Shown: positions 1 through 11,689 of the stretch, piece after piece
How the letters are laid out: each line of letters begins with the position of its first letter
Position numbering within the stretch: the stretch's first letter is position 1
Origin: Serinus canaria
Taxonomy: Eukaryota; Chordata; Aves; Passeriformes; Fringillidae
Assembly: GCF_022539315.1 (NCBI RefSeq)
Contig: NC_066327.1
Location: forward strand, 1,755,001-1,819,000
Direction of reading: 5' to 3'
Length of the DNA: 64,000 nucleotides
Program-made: the position numbers and the translations under genes
Notes under the pieces: model-generated
Databases searched by the model: none
What the model saw: the letters and a program-made list of their open reading frames with translations, nothing else
Told to the model about the DNA's origin: nothing

Positions 1-264
1 CTGCCATGGCAGGGACACCTCCCACTGTCCCAGGTGCTCCAGCCCCAGTGTCCAGCCTGGCCTTGGGCACTGCCAGGGATCCAGGGGCAGCCCCAGCTGC
101 TCTGGGCACCCTGTGCCAGGGCCTGCCCACCCTGCCAGGGAACAATTCCTCATTCCCAATATCCCATCCATCCCTGGCCCCTGGCAGTGGGAGCCATTCC
201 CTGTGTCCTGTCCCTCCAGCCCTTGTCAATTGTCTCTCTCCAGCTCTCCTGAAGCCCCTTTAGG
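1..264 (-). mobile_element. CR1 LINE 3' fragment, cut by window edge
   Basis: Antisense copy of the 3' part of an avian CR1 LINE. It opens with the conserved block around 'ccatggcagggacacctccc', then the block with 'gggcaccctgtgccagggcc' and the run towards 'ctccagctctcctgaagccc'. The same blocks recur at 2518, 17466, 37305, 34190 (sense) and 55820 (sense). The element's 3' end lies beyond position 1. Non-autonomous and 5'-truncated; no intact reading frame. Confidence 0.88.
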
Positions 265-618
265 CTATGGAAAGTGTTAAAGGTTCTGCTTCACCATTCT
301 CAATCTGCTTGCCTGTGCTTTGAATCCTTATCACAATACCAGAAAGGGGAAATCACCAATTCTCAACTTCTGTCCCCTAAACACCAGGATAGACTTCCAT
401 AGCCCGTCCAAGCTGGATAACCTCAGGCTGTTCAGTTTTTTACCATCCCTGTGTCATCCTGTTCCTGGTTTTGTCTTTTCCTGCTGTGTCCTTTACGAGA
501 TGCAGGATCAGCCACACACCCAGGACTCAAAATACAGACGGCCCATGGATGTCCCTGCTGGCTCTGGGGACAATTCCTGCCCTGTTCTCTCTGTCTCAAG
601 TGGGCCCAAACATCTTCC
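265..618. other. Unassigned interval
   Basis: No gene recognised. Short open frames exist on both strands without family resemblance. The right part (about 545-618) may be the outer edge of the retroviral-type element that follows, because weak similarity to the 47.7-kb copy continues past the proposed LTR end. Confidence 0.4.
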
Positions 619-1751
619 TGGCTTTGTGACCAGGTATCTTGATTTGAACAACCAGGTGTGTGCTGAGGAAGGCAGGAGACTCCCTTGAAATGGAAAATGC
701 AAACCCCCTCCCTCTGAATTGTTATAATTTTGAAATTCAGGGGCTCTCAGGCAAAGATATGGGAGCAGGAATAACAGTTCTTTATTAGGAACATTAAAAA
801 TACAAATGCAACAGTGCAAACAAAACCAAACCCCTGCCAGAGTCAGAGCAGGCCCTGAGCCCCTGTGGGTCAGGGTGGGGGCACAGTCCCATCCCAGAGG
901 GGGTCAGGGTGGTGGCACAGTCCCATCCCAGGGGGGCTCAGGGTGGTGGCACAGTCCCATCCCAGGGGGGCACAGTCCCATCCCAGGGGGCTCAGGGTGG
1001 TGGCACAGTCCCATCCCAGGGGGGCTCAGGGTGGTGGCACAGTCCCATCCCAGGGGGGCTCAGGGTGGTGGCACAGTCCCATCCCAGGGGGGCTCAGGGT
1101 GGTGGCACAGTCCCATCCCAGGGGGGCTCAGGGTGGTGGCACAGTCCCATCCCAGGGGGCTCAGGGTGGTGGCACAGTCCCATCCCAGGGGGGCTCAGGG
1201 TGGTGGCACAGTCCCATCCCAGGGGGGCTCAGGGTGGTGGCACAGTCCCATCCCAGGGGGGCTCAGGGTGGTGGCACAGTCCCATCCCAGGGGGGCTCAG
1301 CCCTCCTGCAGTGCCAGCTGTGGTTCTGCTGGAGCAGGGATCCTGCACAAGGGGGGAGTTTTCCTCTGCAGCTCCAGGGCTGCTGGAGATGGGCCTGCTC
1401 TCCCTCTGGGAATGCAGGGCAGCAGAAAGCTGCTCCTCTGGGAATGCAGTGGGCAAAGGCTGCTGGGCTGTTCCCAGGGCAGATTGGATCCAGGGAGGAA
1501 TGCTTGGCTCCTCCCCTGGGCGCAGCATCTCCCCATGGGATGGTGGAATTTGATCAGCCCTGCAGGGACACTCAGTGGCCATGGACAGCAGAGATCTCCT
1601 GGAGGGAGGGTTGGCTGTGGGAGAGAGAAAGAAACCTGCCCAAAGAACAGAGAGAACTGCCCAGCTCTGACAGATGGGAACAGAATTCACACCCTGCTAA
1701 ATCTTTCAATCTGAGACACCAGGCACACACTGGAGCAGCATTCCCAGGACA
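619..1751 (-). mobile_element. ERV-type LTR carrying a 34-bp minisatellite
   Basis: Read on the minus strand this has LTR layout: a unique left part (1300-1751), a tandem array (868-1300), an AATAAA polyadenylation signal (tttatt at 781-786 on plus) and about 160 bp of tail. The same sequence occurs twice at 47.8-49.0 kb. The proposed ends give TG...CA termini flanked by tcttcc (613-618) and ccttcc (1752-1757), a 5/6 match that could be a target duplication. Some similarity to the 47.7-kb copy continues beyond 619, so the ends are approximate. No internal viral genes are attached. The retroviral class is not resolved. Confidence 0.65.
868..1300. repeat. 34-bp minisatellite, about 12-13 units
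   Basis: Tandem unit of 34 bp containing 'ggtggcacagtcccatccc' and a run of six G. One unit near 967 is shortened. Because 34 is not a multiple of 3, all three frames cycle through the same peptide over 102 bp and stay open, giving three overlapping pseudo-ORFs of 200-300 codons. The array lies inside an LTR and recurs with 4 units (47990-48128) and about 8 units (48517-48791, inverted). Confidence 0.95.
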
Positions 1752-1799
1752 CCTTCCCAAGTCTCTCTGAACTCTGGGATGAGCACTGGCAGCTCATTC

Positions 1800-2500
1800 A
1801 CAGTTAATCATTGTTTAAACTCCATTCCCACTCCGGATTTTTTCCCCTTCCCTGCCATAACCTTCCATGTATTTACACTGAATTTCACCTCCTGTTTTAT
1901 TGTCAGGAACTCATTCTCAGCAGATCCTCCAGAGCTTTTCACTGTCACTGTTGGATTTCATGATCCTGAATAATTTTGTCGCATAGGCAAACACTGTCAC
2001 TTCATCATTCCCCACTTTTCCGGATCATTGATGAGTGTTCCACACTGCAGATCCCAGGACAGGCCTCCAAGGATCCCCGTGGCTGGTTTGGAGCACAAAT
2101 CAGTTATCCTTCCCTCAGTGTCTTGTTTTTGACTGCTCTTAAATCCATGGAGGGTCTCCCTCTTGCATTCCTTAAAATCTCAGTGTCTCCAAGTGCCTTG
2201 TGTGAGGACTTTTAATGGAATTGTTGGAAAATTCTTGCCTGGACCAGTCTTGCCACCTCCAAAGAAATGTCATGGATTTATGGGATGTGATTTCCCCTGG
2301 AGAAGCTGTGCTGATTCTTCCCAGTACATCCACATCTCTCTGGGCTCCCGTTAGCTCCAGAGTTTATCACAGTTCCTTTGGATTTGCCTGGCATGGAAAG
2401 CACACTCCCTGTCTCCAGCTCCTTCTGTCCTTTTTGAAGACAACTGATTTCATATTTTCTGTCTCCCATCACCAGGAAAAGACAACAGGGGCTGGTGCTG
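1800..2500 (-). mobile_element. Ancient CR1-type LINE, reverse transcriptase remnant
   Basis: The minus strand shows decayed CR1 ORF2 reverse transcriptase. Around 2030-1960 it reads NDPEKW followed, after a frame slip, by VTVFAYATKLFRIMKS; the catalytic FADD box of the family (FADDTKL) is degraded to FAYATKL. Frameshifts and stops are many, so the copy is inactive and old. A younger CR1 fragment abuts it at 2518. Outer limits are approximate. Confidence 0.8.
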
Positions 2501-2517
2501 GGATTGGCAGTGCTGGG

Positions 2518-2756
2518 GAAATCACGGAATGGTTTGAGGTGGAAGGAACCTTAAAGCCCATCCCATCCCACCCCTGCCATGGCAGGGACACCTCCCACCA
2601 TCCCAGGCTGCTCCCAGCCCCAGTGTCCAGCCTGGCCTTGGGCACTGCCAGGGATCCAGGGGCAGCCCCAGCTGCTCTGGGCACCCTGTGCCAGGGCCTG
2701 CCCACCCTGCCAGGGTAGAATTTCATCCCAAAATCCAACCTAAACCTACTCAAGGA
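2518..2756 (-). mobile_element. CR1 LINE 3' fragment
   Basis: Antisense CR1 3' end. Near 2521-2560 it carries the terminal 'atcacggaatggtttgaggt', which precedes the CR1 tail, then the 'catggcagggacacctccca' block and the 'gggcaccctgtgccaggg' block, ending near 2756 where the element is 5'-truncated. It is much less decayed than the ancient CR1 on its left. Confidence 0.88.
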
Positions 2757-4884
2757 GCTGCCTTTATTTCAGTGCCTTATTACAGCCTGGTTTGCCCTGA
2801 GCCTGGCATATGGAACACTATTTTTTCTTGCCACTGCTCTACTCTGTCGTATCCTTGGTGAGATTTCTGCCCCCACCCGAGCCCCTCAGCCACGGGAGGA
2901 AAGCTTTGTCAGCAGCAGGTTCTTCCCAGCACGTTCCACAGGGATGAGAGGCAGGAGAACAGGATCAGAGGCAGGAGGAGCAGGATCAGAGGGAGGAGAA
3001 CAGGATCAGAGCCTGCTGGGAGCTTGCAGTGCCTGGCAATGTCTGGTTGGGAATTCTGGGTCATGGCAAGCAGCTCCTGGATGGATTTGTCCCCATCAGA
3101 GCAGCCCTGCTCTGTTCCATGGAGGAACACTGGAAGTTCCACAGCCAAGCAGGTGGAACTCTCCAAAGTGTTTCCATGCCAAAATAGAATTTGTGTCCAG
3201 GTTTTTCCTCTGGGTCCCACAGTTTGGGATCTGCTGGGAGCTGTGGAGATTGCTCTTATTGCAGGGCAAAGACCTGCCTGCTTTCAGCCTGGCTGGGTTG
3301 TGTGGAGCTGACTTGGCCACTCCGGCACTGGTTGGATTTAAATCATTAATAAATCAGCAGGAGCAGCCCTGGTGGGGGAATGATCATTCCCAGTGTGTGT
3401 CCAAGGATTCTGACTGCTGGGTTTAATCTCCCAGCTGTCCCAGGAGGCTGAGAGCTGCCACATTCCCCCTGTCCTCACAGATGCTGGGGACATTGAGCTG
3501 GCAGGACCAGCCTGGCTCCTGCTGAACATCCAGAGCTCTGAGTTATTCCAGCTCCTGAGGCAGCCCTGGAATGTAAAAGAGGTGCCACAGCTCCTCCTCA
3601 GAATCAAGCAGATAAAAAATCAATGCATTTGAAAGAGAAATGAAAAAGAAGGTCTGCTGGAGCCAATATTGCTCCTGCCAGGGCTGAGCCTTGAAGGAAA
3701 ACATCTTCCCTGAGAGGGAGAAGGAAGGCCTGGAACACAGAGCTCCAAAGGTGACCTGGGGGCGAGCACATCGCTCCTGCTGCTTTGTGAGAGTGACTTA
3801 GAGCAGAGCAAACCAGACCTGCCGTGGGATCCTCCATCCCACTGCAGCCCCAGAAGTTCCAAAGCCTTTGGGATGCTGGGAAGGGTGGATGTGCAGCAGC
3901 TCAGGTGTCCTGCTGCCTCTGCTCCTCCTTGGAAGCCCAACTCTGGGAGTTTTTCCATTGATTTCAGTGCAAACAAGATCAATTGTCTCTTTGGGCTCCT
4001 GTGTGGGAATGAGATTATGTTGAATATTAATTTGCCTTGCGATGGGCCCTGACTGTAATTTTCTATCAGCAAAGGAGAATTCATGTATTTCCATAAATTC
4101 AGATACTTCCATCTATTCATTCCACATATTCATAGACATTATCTCGATTCCCAGCTCTAGTTCAAACAAAAGTTAGTTCCTTTTACAAATAAATTATTTT
4201 CCACTGTTGATGATATTTCTAATTTTTGTAGGCAAATTTATCCATTTGAACAAAGGAGACAAAAAGTATCTTTGATGTAGCAAAGCCTTTCTGAGAGCCG
4301 TGCGTAAATTAAAGGAGAAAAGATAGTCCGGAAAATTTAAGGAACGGATGGGAATGATTCCAAGTTACCTTGTACTTAATTGAAGTTCTCAGAAATGTTC
4401 TTTTCTTGTTTTCTATATTGGAGCTGTTCCTTGAAGTGTGGCTGAATGCCTCTTCAAGCTGGCATTTAATCTTTGACTGCATATATTTATTTTTCCCTTG
4501 TAGAAATGGAAGGGCCCTTTCTGGAATTTCTCCTTTGGCATCCCTTCACCTTGGGCCCTCGTTTTTGGGGAATGTTGCTGGGAGATACTGCAGCACTGGG
4601 TGGTTCAGGGTGGGATTTCCCCCAGTTTCTGCCATGGATTTTTGGGAGACTCTCAAGCCAGTACAAGTCTGCCTGGCTCCACTGCTCTTAAATCATCCCA
4701 CCTGGAGCATCTCCTTGGATGTCTTCACCACAACAGGACAATGTGGGGGGACTCTGAATGTTTTAAGGTGTTCAAATGCTACCCAGAGCTTTCATTCAGC
4801 AGGGCTGGAGGAGCTCCAGTGCTGGAATGAGACACAGGAACTGAGCTGAGAGCACCAGGAATTCCTTCATTCCCTGAAATCCAT
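2757..4884. other. Unassigned 2.1-kb interval
   Basis: No gene or repeat family recognised with confidence. It contains a short tandem of an approximately 25-bp purine-rich unit ('gaacaggatcagag') at about 2948-3013. The stretch 3960-4400 is AT-richer than its surroundings and poor in repeats. Open frames of up to about 166 codons are present, without recognisable domains. Confidence 0.4.
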
Positions 4885-5440
4885 TTGGGGAGGCTCAGGC
4901 TGGCAGGGGCTCACCTGGTGGCACCTCCCTGCCCCAGCAGGGCCATCCCAGAGCTCAGGGCACAGCAGGCTGTGCTCACAGCTCTGCAATGTCCCCAGGC
5001 AGGGACACTCCACAGCCTCTGCACCATCTGCTCAGGGCTGGCACTGCCCAGGGCAGCAGTTCTGCCTCCTGGGCATGGGCAGCTCCTGGGCTCAGGCCCT
5101 GCCCGTGGCTCTGGGGCCATGGCTGGGCCTGGAGCAGAGCCTGGGGCTGCCCTGACCTCTGCACACAGGGACAGACAGACAGGGACAGACTGGGGGACAC
5201 AGGGACAGACAGTGGGACAACCAAGGACAGCCAGGGCTGAGGCCCCTCTCCCTGGGGCTCCTCTCCAGGCTGAGCAGCCCCAGCTCCCTCAGCCTTTCCT
5301 GGGCACAGAGCTGCTCCAGGCCCTTGCTCAGCTCCAGGAGCTCCTGGCCCTGCTGTGCTGAGGAGCCAGAGCTGGACACAGCACCCAGAGGTGCCCCAGG
5401 GCTGGGCACAGGGGCAGGAGCACCCCAGAGGTATCCCCAG
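4885..5440 (-). mobile_element. CR1 LINE fragments, ORF2 C-terminal part
   Basis: Two antisense CR1 blocks. At 4885-5090 the piece with 'ggcacctccctgccccagcagg' and 'gggacactccacagcctct' matches the block at 26345. At 5225-5380 the minus strand reads EQLCAQERLRELGLLSLERSP, the conserved C-terminal region of CR1 ORF2. The middle (5100-5225) holds a short acagggacagacag-type repeat. Not coding now. Confidence 0.8.
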
Positions 5441-5477
5441 GGATGGAATCCCTGCCTGACCTGCTGGGAATGCTCTT

Positions 5478-5735
5478 CCCAATCCTGGAATCACTAAGGT
5501 TGGCAAAGCCCTCCAAGATCTCCAAATGCACCCTTTCACACCCCCACAAATCCATTGTCCTAATCCTACCTCTACTCATCTTTTGGCCAATGTTTCCTGG
5601 GATTGTGACCCTCCCCTGGCCTGGGCAGCCCATTCCAAAGCTCAACCACTCTTCCAGTGAAGCAATATTTCCTGATATCCACCCTGAGCCTCCCTGGTGT
5701 TCCAGCATCCAGTGAATCTGTGCATTGTTGGAATA
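5478..5735 (-). mobile_element. Older CR1 LINE 3' fragment
   Basis: Antisense CR1 3' end. It starts with 'aatcctggaatcactaaggt', the usual terminal motif of CR1, followed by 'aaagccctccaagatctcc' and then 'gggcagcccattccaaagct' and 'ttcctgatatccaccctga'. It is more diverged than the 2518 copy and belongs to a different CR1 subgroup. Confidence 0.82.
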
Positions 5736-7255
5736 AACACCTTGGAGCAGGGATGTGCCAGAGCTTTGTGGAGCCATTCCTTCTGCCTGTAGTAAATTAA
5801 TCAGAGTGGCAGAAGTAATAAAAAGAATGGGAATGTTGTCCTGGGTGGGAGATTAAAATCCAGGAGAGCCACAGCTCCCGGAGGAATCTTTAAAAGCCCC
5901 ATAATTGAGTCACAACAGAGAGACCTGCAGTGAGTGAGAGAGGCTGGAGAAAAGCTCCAGACAGGGGGACTTCAATGCTGGCACTGGAGGAGCCGAGGAT
6001 GACAAAACTGCCACTCCAAATGGAATAGCAGGAGGCAACTTGGAGTTTCTTAAGGCTTGTAGGAAAAGAATAGCGAGCAGAGGAGCTGTGGTGGAAGGTA
6101 TTGGTGCAGCCAGGGGTGTGCAGGACAAAAAGAAAGGAATATTTTGTGAAAGCAGCTCAAAGAAAACCACTGCAATAGAGCAGGGAGGGGAGGGGGTGAA
6201 AGCAATGTCAGCTCAAAGTCCTTGGGATGCTACATTCCAAGTGGGAAAAATGGCGTGACTGGAAAAAACCCCAAATGTTTTAAAACCCAAAGCGTTCCTC
6301 ATAAACAGTGCAGAAATGAATGTGTGAAAAATTAAATTTGTTTAAAGAAGAGGTGTGAGGAGCAGGGAGGAGAATTAGCACTGATTTATTGCCACGCTGG
6401 CAATTCCCTGGGGAAAGAGACGTGCACTGGAGGAGAATAAAACACTGGGAAAAGTCAAGGGTGGGAATTAAAAATGGAGCTGGAGAAAGAAACGTGATTT
6501 TAGTAACTCCCAGAAGTTTGGATGACCTGAGCCACTGAAAAATAGCAGCCAGGGAGAAAAACTCTCAATCTCCCCCCAGCTAAGAGATAATGGAGCAAGA
6601 AGGAATAAACAATGGAATTTAGAAGGAGAAATCACCGTGGAGTGACTGGCTTGGAAAATAACAATTAAAAGAGATGATTTCATCTGAATCTGCCTCAGAC
6701 TCCTCCCCAGTGATGCTGTTATTGACAGGCAGCACTCCTGAGCTCGGGAGAACTTCCTGCAGCAGGGCAGATGTTGGGTCCATCAGTTTTTGTGGGATCA
6801 GAGCACTCGTGGGGCGTGGGGATGTGGGACGTGAGCACAGAGCTCTGGCCTCGGTTTGTGCTGGGCTGGGGAGAGGAGATCTGCCTTATGGAAATCCCCT
6901 CCGAGGTGCTCAGAAAAGAGGGGGAAATTGAAAACCATATGTGTGCATCTAAATAGGACAAACAGGGAAAAGGGGATTGCTTGGGATGGCAGTGGGAGAT
7001 GGAACTGGCGCTGCCGGGACGGGAAATGTTAAAAATCCTGCATGGCAGCAGGGAAAAGTAAATTTGGGAGAGTATCCAAAGCTTCCCCAGCAGCTGGGCT
7101 GGGCTGCATGGGCTGCACAGCCTGGAGACACCGCAAATTCCCTTAACCAAATCATTAGGAAGCATCGAGCGGGATTCATTAGGAAACACAGAGTGGGATC
7201 CGCTCTTATTCTCGCGCAGCGAACGGCTGTGAGAACCTAATTAGTTATTTCAATC
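5736..7255. other. Unassigned 1.5-kb interval
   Basis: Purine-rich, AT-richer sequence without a recognisable gene. The stretch 5850-6250 may contain a very old LINE remnant, but I could not find a diagnostic motif. Longest open frames are about 156 codons, with no family resemblance. Confidence 0.35.
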
Positions 7256-7309
7256 AGCCTCCCCAGAGCCGGGCACGTCTGGATTTGCCTCGCTGCCTCT
7301 GGAAGAGGT

Positions 7310-7500
7310 TGGTTCCCTGCTTTGGGGTGGGATGGGGAGCGGGGAGCGGCGGGGGCTGCGGCAGCAGCGGCACAGGGCGGGTGCGGGGCAGCGGTGCCAG
7401 CGAGCCCCGGGGCGAGGAGTCGGGAGGAGAGAGGGAAAAGCGGAGGTGACAGCGGTGGCGAGAAAAGGAGGGCAGGGGAGAGGTTTCTGCGGGAAAAAAG
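7310..7500. promoter_or_regulatory. Small CpG-rich patch
   Basis: GC-rich stretch with many CpG (ggagcggggagcggcggg, gtgcggggcagcgg, gagccccggggcgagg) inside ordinary sequence, with moderate CpG continuing to about 7620. It could be a small CpG island or promoter, but no exon, TATA box or conserved coding sequence can be tied to it. Confidence 0.35.
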
Positions 7501-7903
7501 GAGACCTGGCTGCAGATTCCTGCGCTTTTCCACATGAACAGCCTGTGTCCAAGCCCTTTTCCAGGCTCTGCGTCCCACGCAGGTGGCGCCGCTCCTGCCT
7601 CCATCACCCCGGGGCTCGCACAGCTCAAGTGCTCTTATTTCCAGCTCTGTGCGTGCAGAAAGCATCGAAAAGCACGGGAAAGCACGGAATAGCACGGAAA
7701 ATCCCAGCCTGGCCATGCTCAGGGTTCACTGAGCTGCTCTGGTTTGTGTTATGGGATCATACTTGTCTCCAAAGCAGCCCAGGAGTCTCCCTGCAGAGAG
7801 CAGGGACATCCCAGGAACAGCGGGATGGTCACAGCTCCAACCCTGCCACGGATTTCCCTTTGTGCTGAAGGAACTTTGCACTTTCTGAGTCATATTTCAG
7901 TCC

Positions 7904-8090
7904 TTTGGGATGGTGGGGTTGGAGCTTTGGGGATGGTGGGGTTGGAGCTTTGGTGATGGTGAGTTTGGAGCTCTGGGAAGGGTTTGTAGCTCTGGGAAGG
8001 GTGGGTTTGGGACTGGGAATGGGGGGTTTGGAGCTCTGGGATGGGTTTGGAGCTCTGGGATGGGTTTGGAGCTCTGGGGACAGTGTCTTT
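7904..8090. repeat. 20-23 bp minisatellite
   Basis: Degenerate tandem array built on 'ggatgggtttggagctctgg' (20 bp) and a longer 23-bp version with 'ggatggtggggttggagct'. About eight units, more regular at the right end. Non-coding. Confidence 0.85.
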
Positions 8091-10390
8091 GTCACTCATG
8101 GGACAGTCCCAGCAGCCTGTCCCCTTCAATGTTTCCATCAGGGATTCTGTCTCCCATCCCAAAAGGGCCACAGGACCCAGACACTTTTCCCACAGCTGAG
8201 CCCAGTATTGCAAGACAAGGTAGAAAAAGAAATCCTGTCACAAGCAGCAACTTTTTTGAGACTTCCATGATTTTCTCATCTTTCTGCTCCATATAAAGGA
8301 TTTGTGAGCAGTACTTGCTGGGGGGCTTCAGTCATGTCCTGGCCATTACATCCCGTGTGCATGGGCTGGAAAGGGGGAATGTTGGCCCTGGGAAGGATTT
8401 CATGGATGGCTCTGTCCCAGCAAAGTCAGGGGTTTGTAGGGTTGGGGACAAACCCTCCTTTAGCCCATTCCACCAGGCTGGAGATGACTGGGAGCCTGGG
8501 GTCACTGAGTCTGGGGTCACTGGGAGCAGCCAGGCACGCTGGGGAGTGCTGGGGGCTGCAGCCATGCTCTGTGGATGGGTTTCTTTTCTTAAATTATGCT
8601 TTAATTTCCTCTCCTTCTGGTCCCAGCGCCTGTGTTTTAATGAGCTCTCTCCCCCAGCATATCAAACATGGCTGATCCCTGGTGCTCCCTGTTTGCAATT
8701 CCCAGTGGCTCCCAAGCAAGAATTGTGCTGTTTAATTTTGCCAGACTTCCAGTTTACTCTGAAGCCTGAAAAAAAACCCACACAGGCACAAGGCCCATAT
8801 TTCTCCCGGCCTATTGATAGAGCGTGATAGGTATTAAATTCTATAATTCTTGCAGTGGCCTTTAAGCAGCCTGGGTGTTAATATTTAATGATGAAGGATG
8901 CTGGTAATCAGCCCCGTATCCCAAGTGTCTGGATGCTTTATGATCTTGCCTTTGGGAGCCTAATTGTGAACCCAGCCTGCCAGAGCTCCCCACCCCAACT
9001 TAATAAACTTTGCTGTTGCTGCCCAGCACATCATCTGTCTCCAGGCAGGATCCAGTGCAGGAGGAAGGATGGGAATGGGGAAGGTGATGAGGGAGAGGCT
9101 GGGATGGCACAGCCCACTCAGAGCTGGGGTCTGGCACAGCTTTGGGTACAGGGCAGGAGGCACCACCAAAAAAGCAACAAAAATAACAAAAACGACAGCG
9201 TGCCCACATCCTCCCCAGAGCAGGCCTGGGGGCTGCATCCACCACCCCGGCCTGTCCCAGCTTCTGGGGGATGCTTCCTTCACCCTCGGGTGTCTCTCCC
9301 ACCTCCCAGGCAGCCTGAGCTCCTGCACCATCACCCTGGACAAAGCCAGGCACATCTTTCTGGACTCCCAGCTCCAGGTTTCCAGCATATCCCGAGATTT
9401 GCACTGCCAGGTAGCACTGCCTGTGATGCTTCGCTGGGCTGGAATGGCCCGAGGCAAAGGCAGGAAGGGGAGCTGCTGTTGGTTGTTAATAGCACTCAGC
9501 ACTTACACGGGCACAGCCACTGGAATTCAACTCCGTGTAGGAACATGATCCCCTTAAGTGCTGCCCTGGGAGCAGGAGCCGCCAGCCCAGCCAGCTGGGG
9601 GGAAACTGAGGCACACACAGCTCCCTGGAAACGTCACCTGTGTGCCACGGCCACTGCCACCACCCCCGGGGGTCACACTGCCACTGCACCCAGCCCTGGG
9701 CTCTGCTGGTGCCACCACTGGGCTGGTCCTGAACCCTGCTGGTACCCCCAGGGCACCCTGGTACCTGCTGGTGCCTCTCTCCACCCCACTGTCAGCTGCT
9801 GCAATGATTTCACCCGGAGATATTTTATTCCCATTTAAGAGATGCAATAATTTTCCCTTATTTTGCTTTATCTTTGCCTGCCCAGGGTCTCTGTGTGTAT
9901 AATGAGATGAGTAAGGAACCTTGCAGGCTGATTTTGTTATATGGCCCTGCCAGAGCCTGGGAGCAAATCTTCCCTCCCGAGCACGACCCTGAGGAAAGCC
10001 TGGCAGGATGAGAAGCGTGGGCTTGGAGCAGGGAAATTGGGAATTCATCCCTGTGGGGGGCTCACAGCTGCAGCTGCAGCCACACTTTGGCCAGAGGAGC
10101 TTCTCCAGGGGCAGGAGGGGCAGAGGGAGGGAGGGAGAGCCCCTCCAGCTCCCCGGAGATCCCATTCCTCTTCTCCCAGTGTTGTTTAGGCTCACACTGA
10201 GCTCCTCCTCTCACAGGAATGTCTTCTCTTGGTGTCACAAAATCCAGGGAACCCCTGTGCCTTCCCTGGGAGCAGAATGGCCCTGCTGAGCTTTTCCTCT
10301 TCAGGCACCAGGGAGCCACAGAGCTGGGCTGGGCCACTGGGCTGGGAGCACTGGGAGGAGCCAGCAGGAGGAGAGGGACTGCACACAGCT
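8091..10390. other. Unassigned 2.3-kb interval, AT-rich island inside
   Basis: No repeat family recognised. Around 8790-8920 there is a compositionally distinct AT-rich stretch ('cctattgatagagcgtgata', 'gtgttaatatttaatgatg') resembling a conserved non-coding element in style. A 316-codon open frame (8888-9838, plus) has no domain or codon signature that I recognise. Confidence 0.35.
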
Positions 10391-10848
10391 GTGGGAACTG
10401 CACACATCCATGGAAAACACATCCATGGTACCTGCACACATCCATGGGAACTGCACACATCCATGGGATCTGCACACATCCATGGGATCTGCACACATCC
10501 ATGGAACCTGCACACATCCATAGAAAACACATCCATGGGATCTGCACACATCCATGGAAAACACATCCATGGAACCTGCACACATCCATGGGATCTGCAC
10601 ACATCCATGGGATCTGCACACATCCATGGAAAACACGTCCATGGGACCTGCACACATCCATGGAAAACACGTCCATGGAACCTGCACACATCCATGGGAT
10701 CTGCACACATCCATGGAAAACACATCCATGGGAACTGCACACATCCATGGAAAACACGTCCATGGGATCTGCACACATCCATGGAATCTGCACATCCATG
10801 GAGATCTGCACACATCCATGGGAACTGCACACATCCATGAGAACTGCA
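10391..10848. repeat. 'acatccatgg' minisatellite, mixed 19- and 15-bp units
   Basis: Array mixing a 19-bp unit (acacatccatgggatctgc) with a 15-bp unit (acatccatggaaaac), about 25 units in irregular order. Stop codons are absent in several frames on both strands, which accounts for long open frames here, including one of 657 codons on the minus strand that also runs through CR1 DNA. Confidence 0.95.
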
Positions 10849-11689
10849 CCCCAGGCAGCCCCAGGGCCCGGGGATTTGTTGGATGCTGGCAGCAGCTTTT
10901 TGCTGTCTGCTCTAGAGAGGTACCAGCGCTCCTGGGCTCACCCAGAGGAGACTTTTTGGACAGAGAAGTCAGCTTCCTGCTGGAGTGATTGTCAGGGGCT
11001 CTTGAATCCCTTCTCCACTGCCCTGATGAGATGGGCTGAGCTTCCCAGAGCAAGGGCTTGGAGCATTTGGCATCTTGGCCCATCCCAGAGCTCCTTCCTG
11101 CAGGTTTTGTGAGGCAGGCAGGAAAAGGCCGTTGGGTGACGCTCATTCCCTGCAGTGCTCTCACGTCTGAGCTCCCAGTCCCACCTCCTCTGAGCACCTG
11201 CAGGGCCACAAGAATAATTTCCAAGTGCTGGAAAGGCACCAAATTCCTGCCCAGGCATCCAGGTTTGAACAGAAGGGTGGCAGAAATGCGGTGTGACAGG
11301 CTGCTCCAGAGGGTGAGTCCTGTGGGGGTGAGCTGGCAGCTCCTGCCTCCCAGCCCAGTGGGAAGAGGAATGGGGAGCGGGTGATGGGCTGGGAGAGCAC
11401 CAAGCTGGAGGCTGAGGGAAGCAGATAAGGACTCCAGGTGCTGCTGTGCAGGGAGAGCTCCCTGCCAGCCTCCAAGCTGGCCTGGCTGGTGTCCATGAGG
11501 CTGGCATGTGGCACAGCCTGGTGTCACTCCATGGTCTCTCTCTCTCTCTCTGCAGAGACAGAGCTCTCCTGTCCCTGAGGCCACCTGGAGCCTCCCCTCG
11601 GTGCTCAGGTGCCCTGGGTGGGGTCCATGATCCAGCAGGTTCCAGCACAGCTGGTGCCAGGCCCCCCATCCTGTGGGCACCTTGCTGTC
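10849..11689. other. Unassigned interval
   Basis: Ordinary GC-rich sequence. A short (tc)n run lies at about 11537-11552. No recognised gene or repeat family. Confidence 0.35.

Noticed and set aside
806..1770. Three overlapping open frames of 214-302 codons, plus strand
   Set aside because: All are readings of the 34-bp minisatellite in successive frames; no constraint or domain.
8888..9838. 316-codon open frame, plus strand
   Set aside because: Not in a repeat, but the translation has no recognisable domain and GC-rich avian DNA often yields such frames.
11530..11560. Polypyrimidine run ending in tgcag as a splice acceptor
   Set aside because: Downstream sequence has no coding signature and the run is a plain (tc)n repeat.
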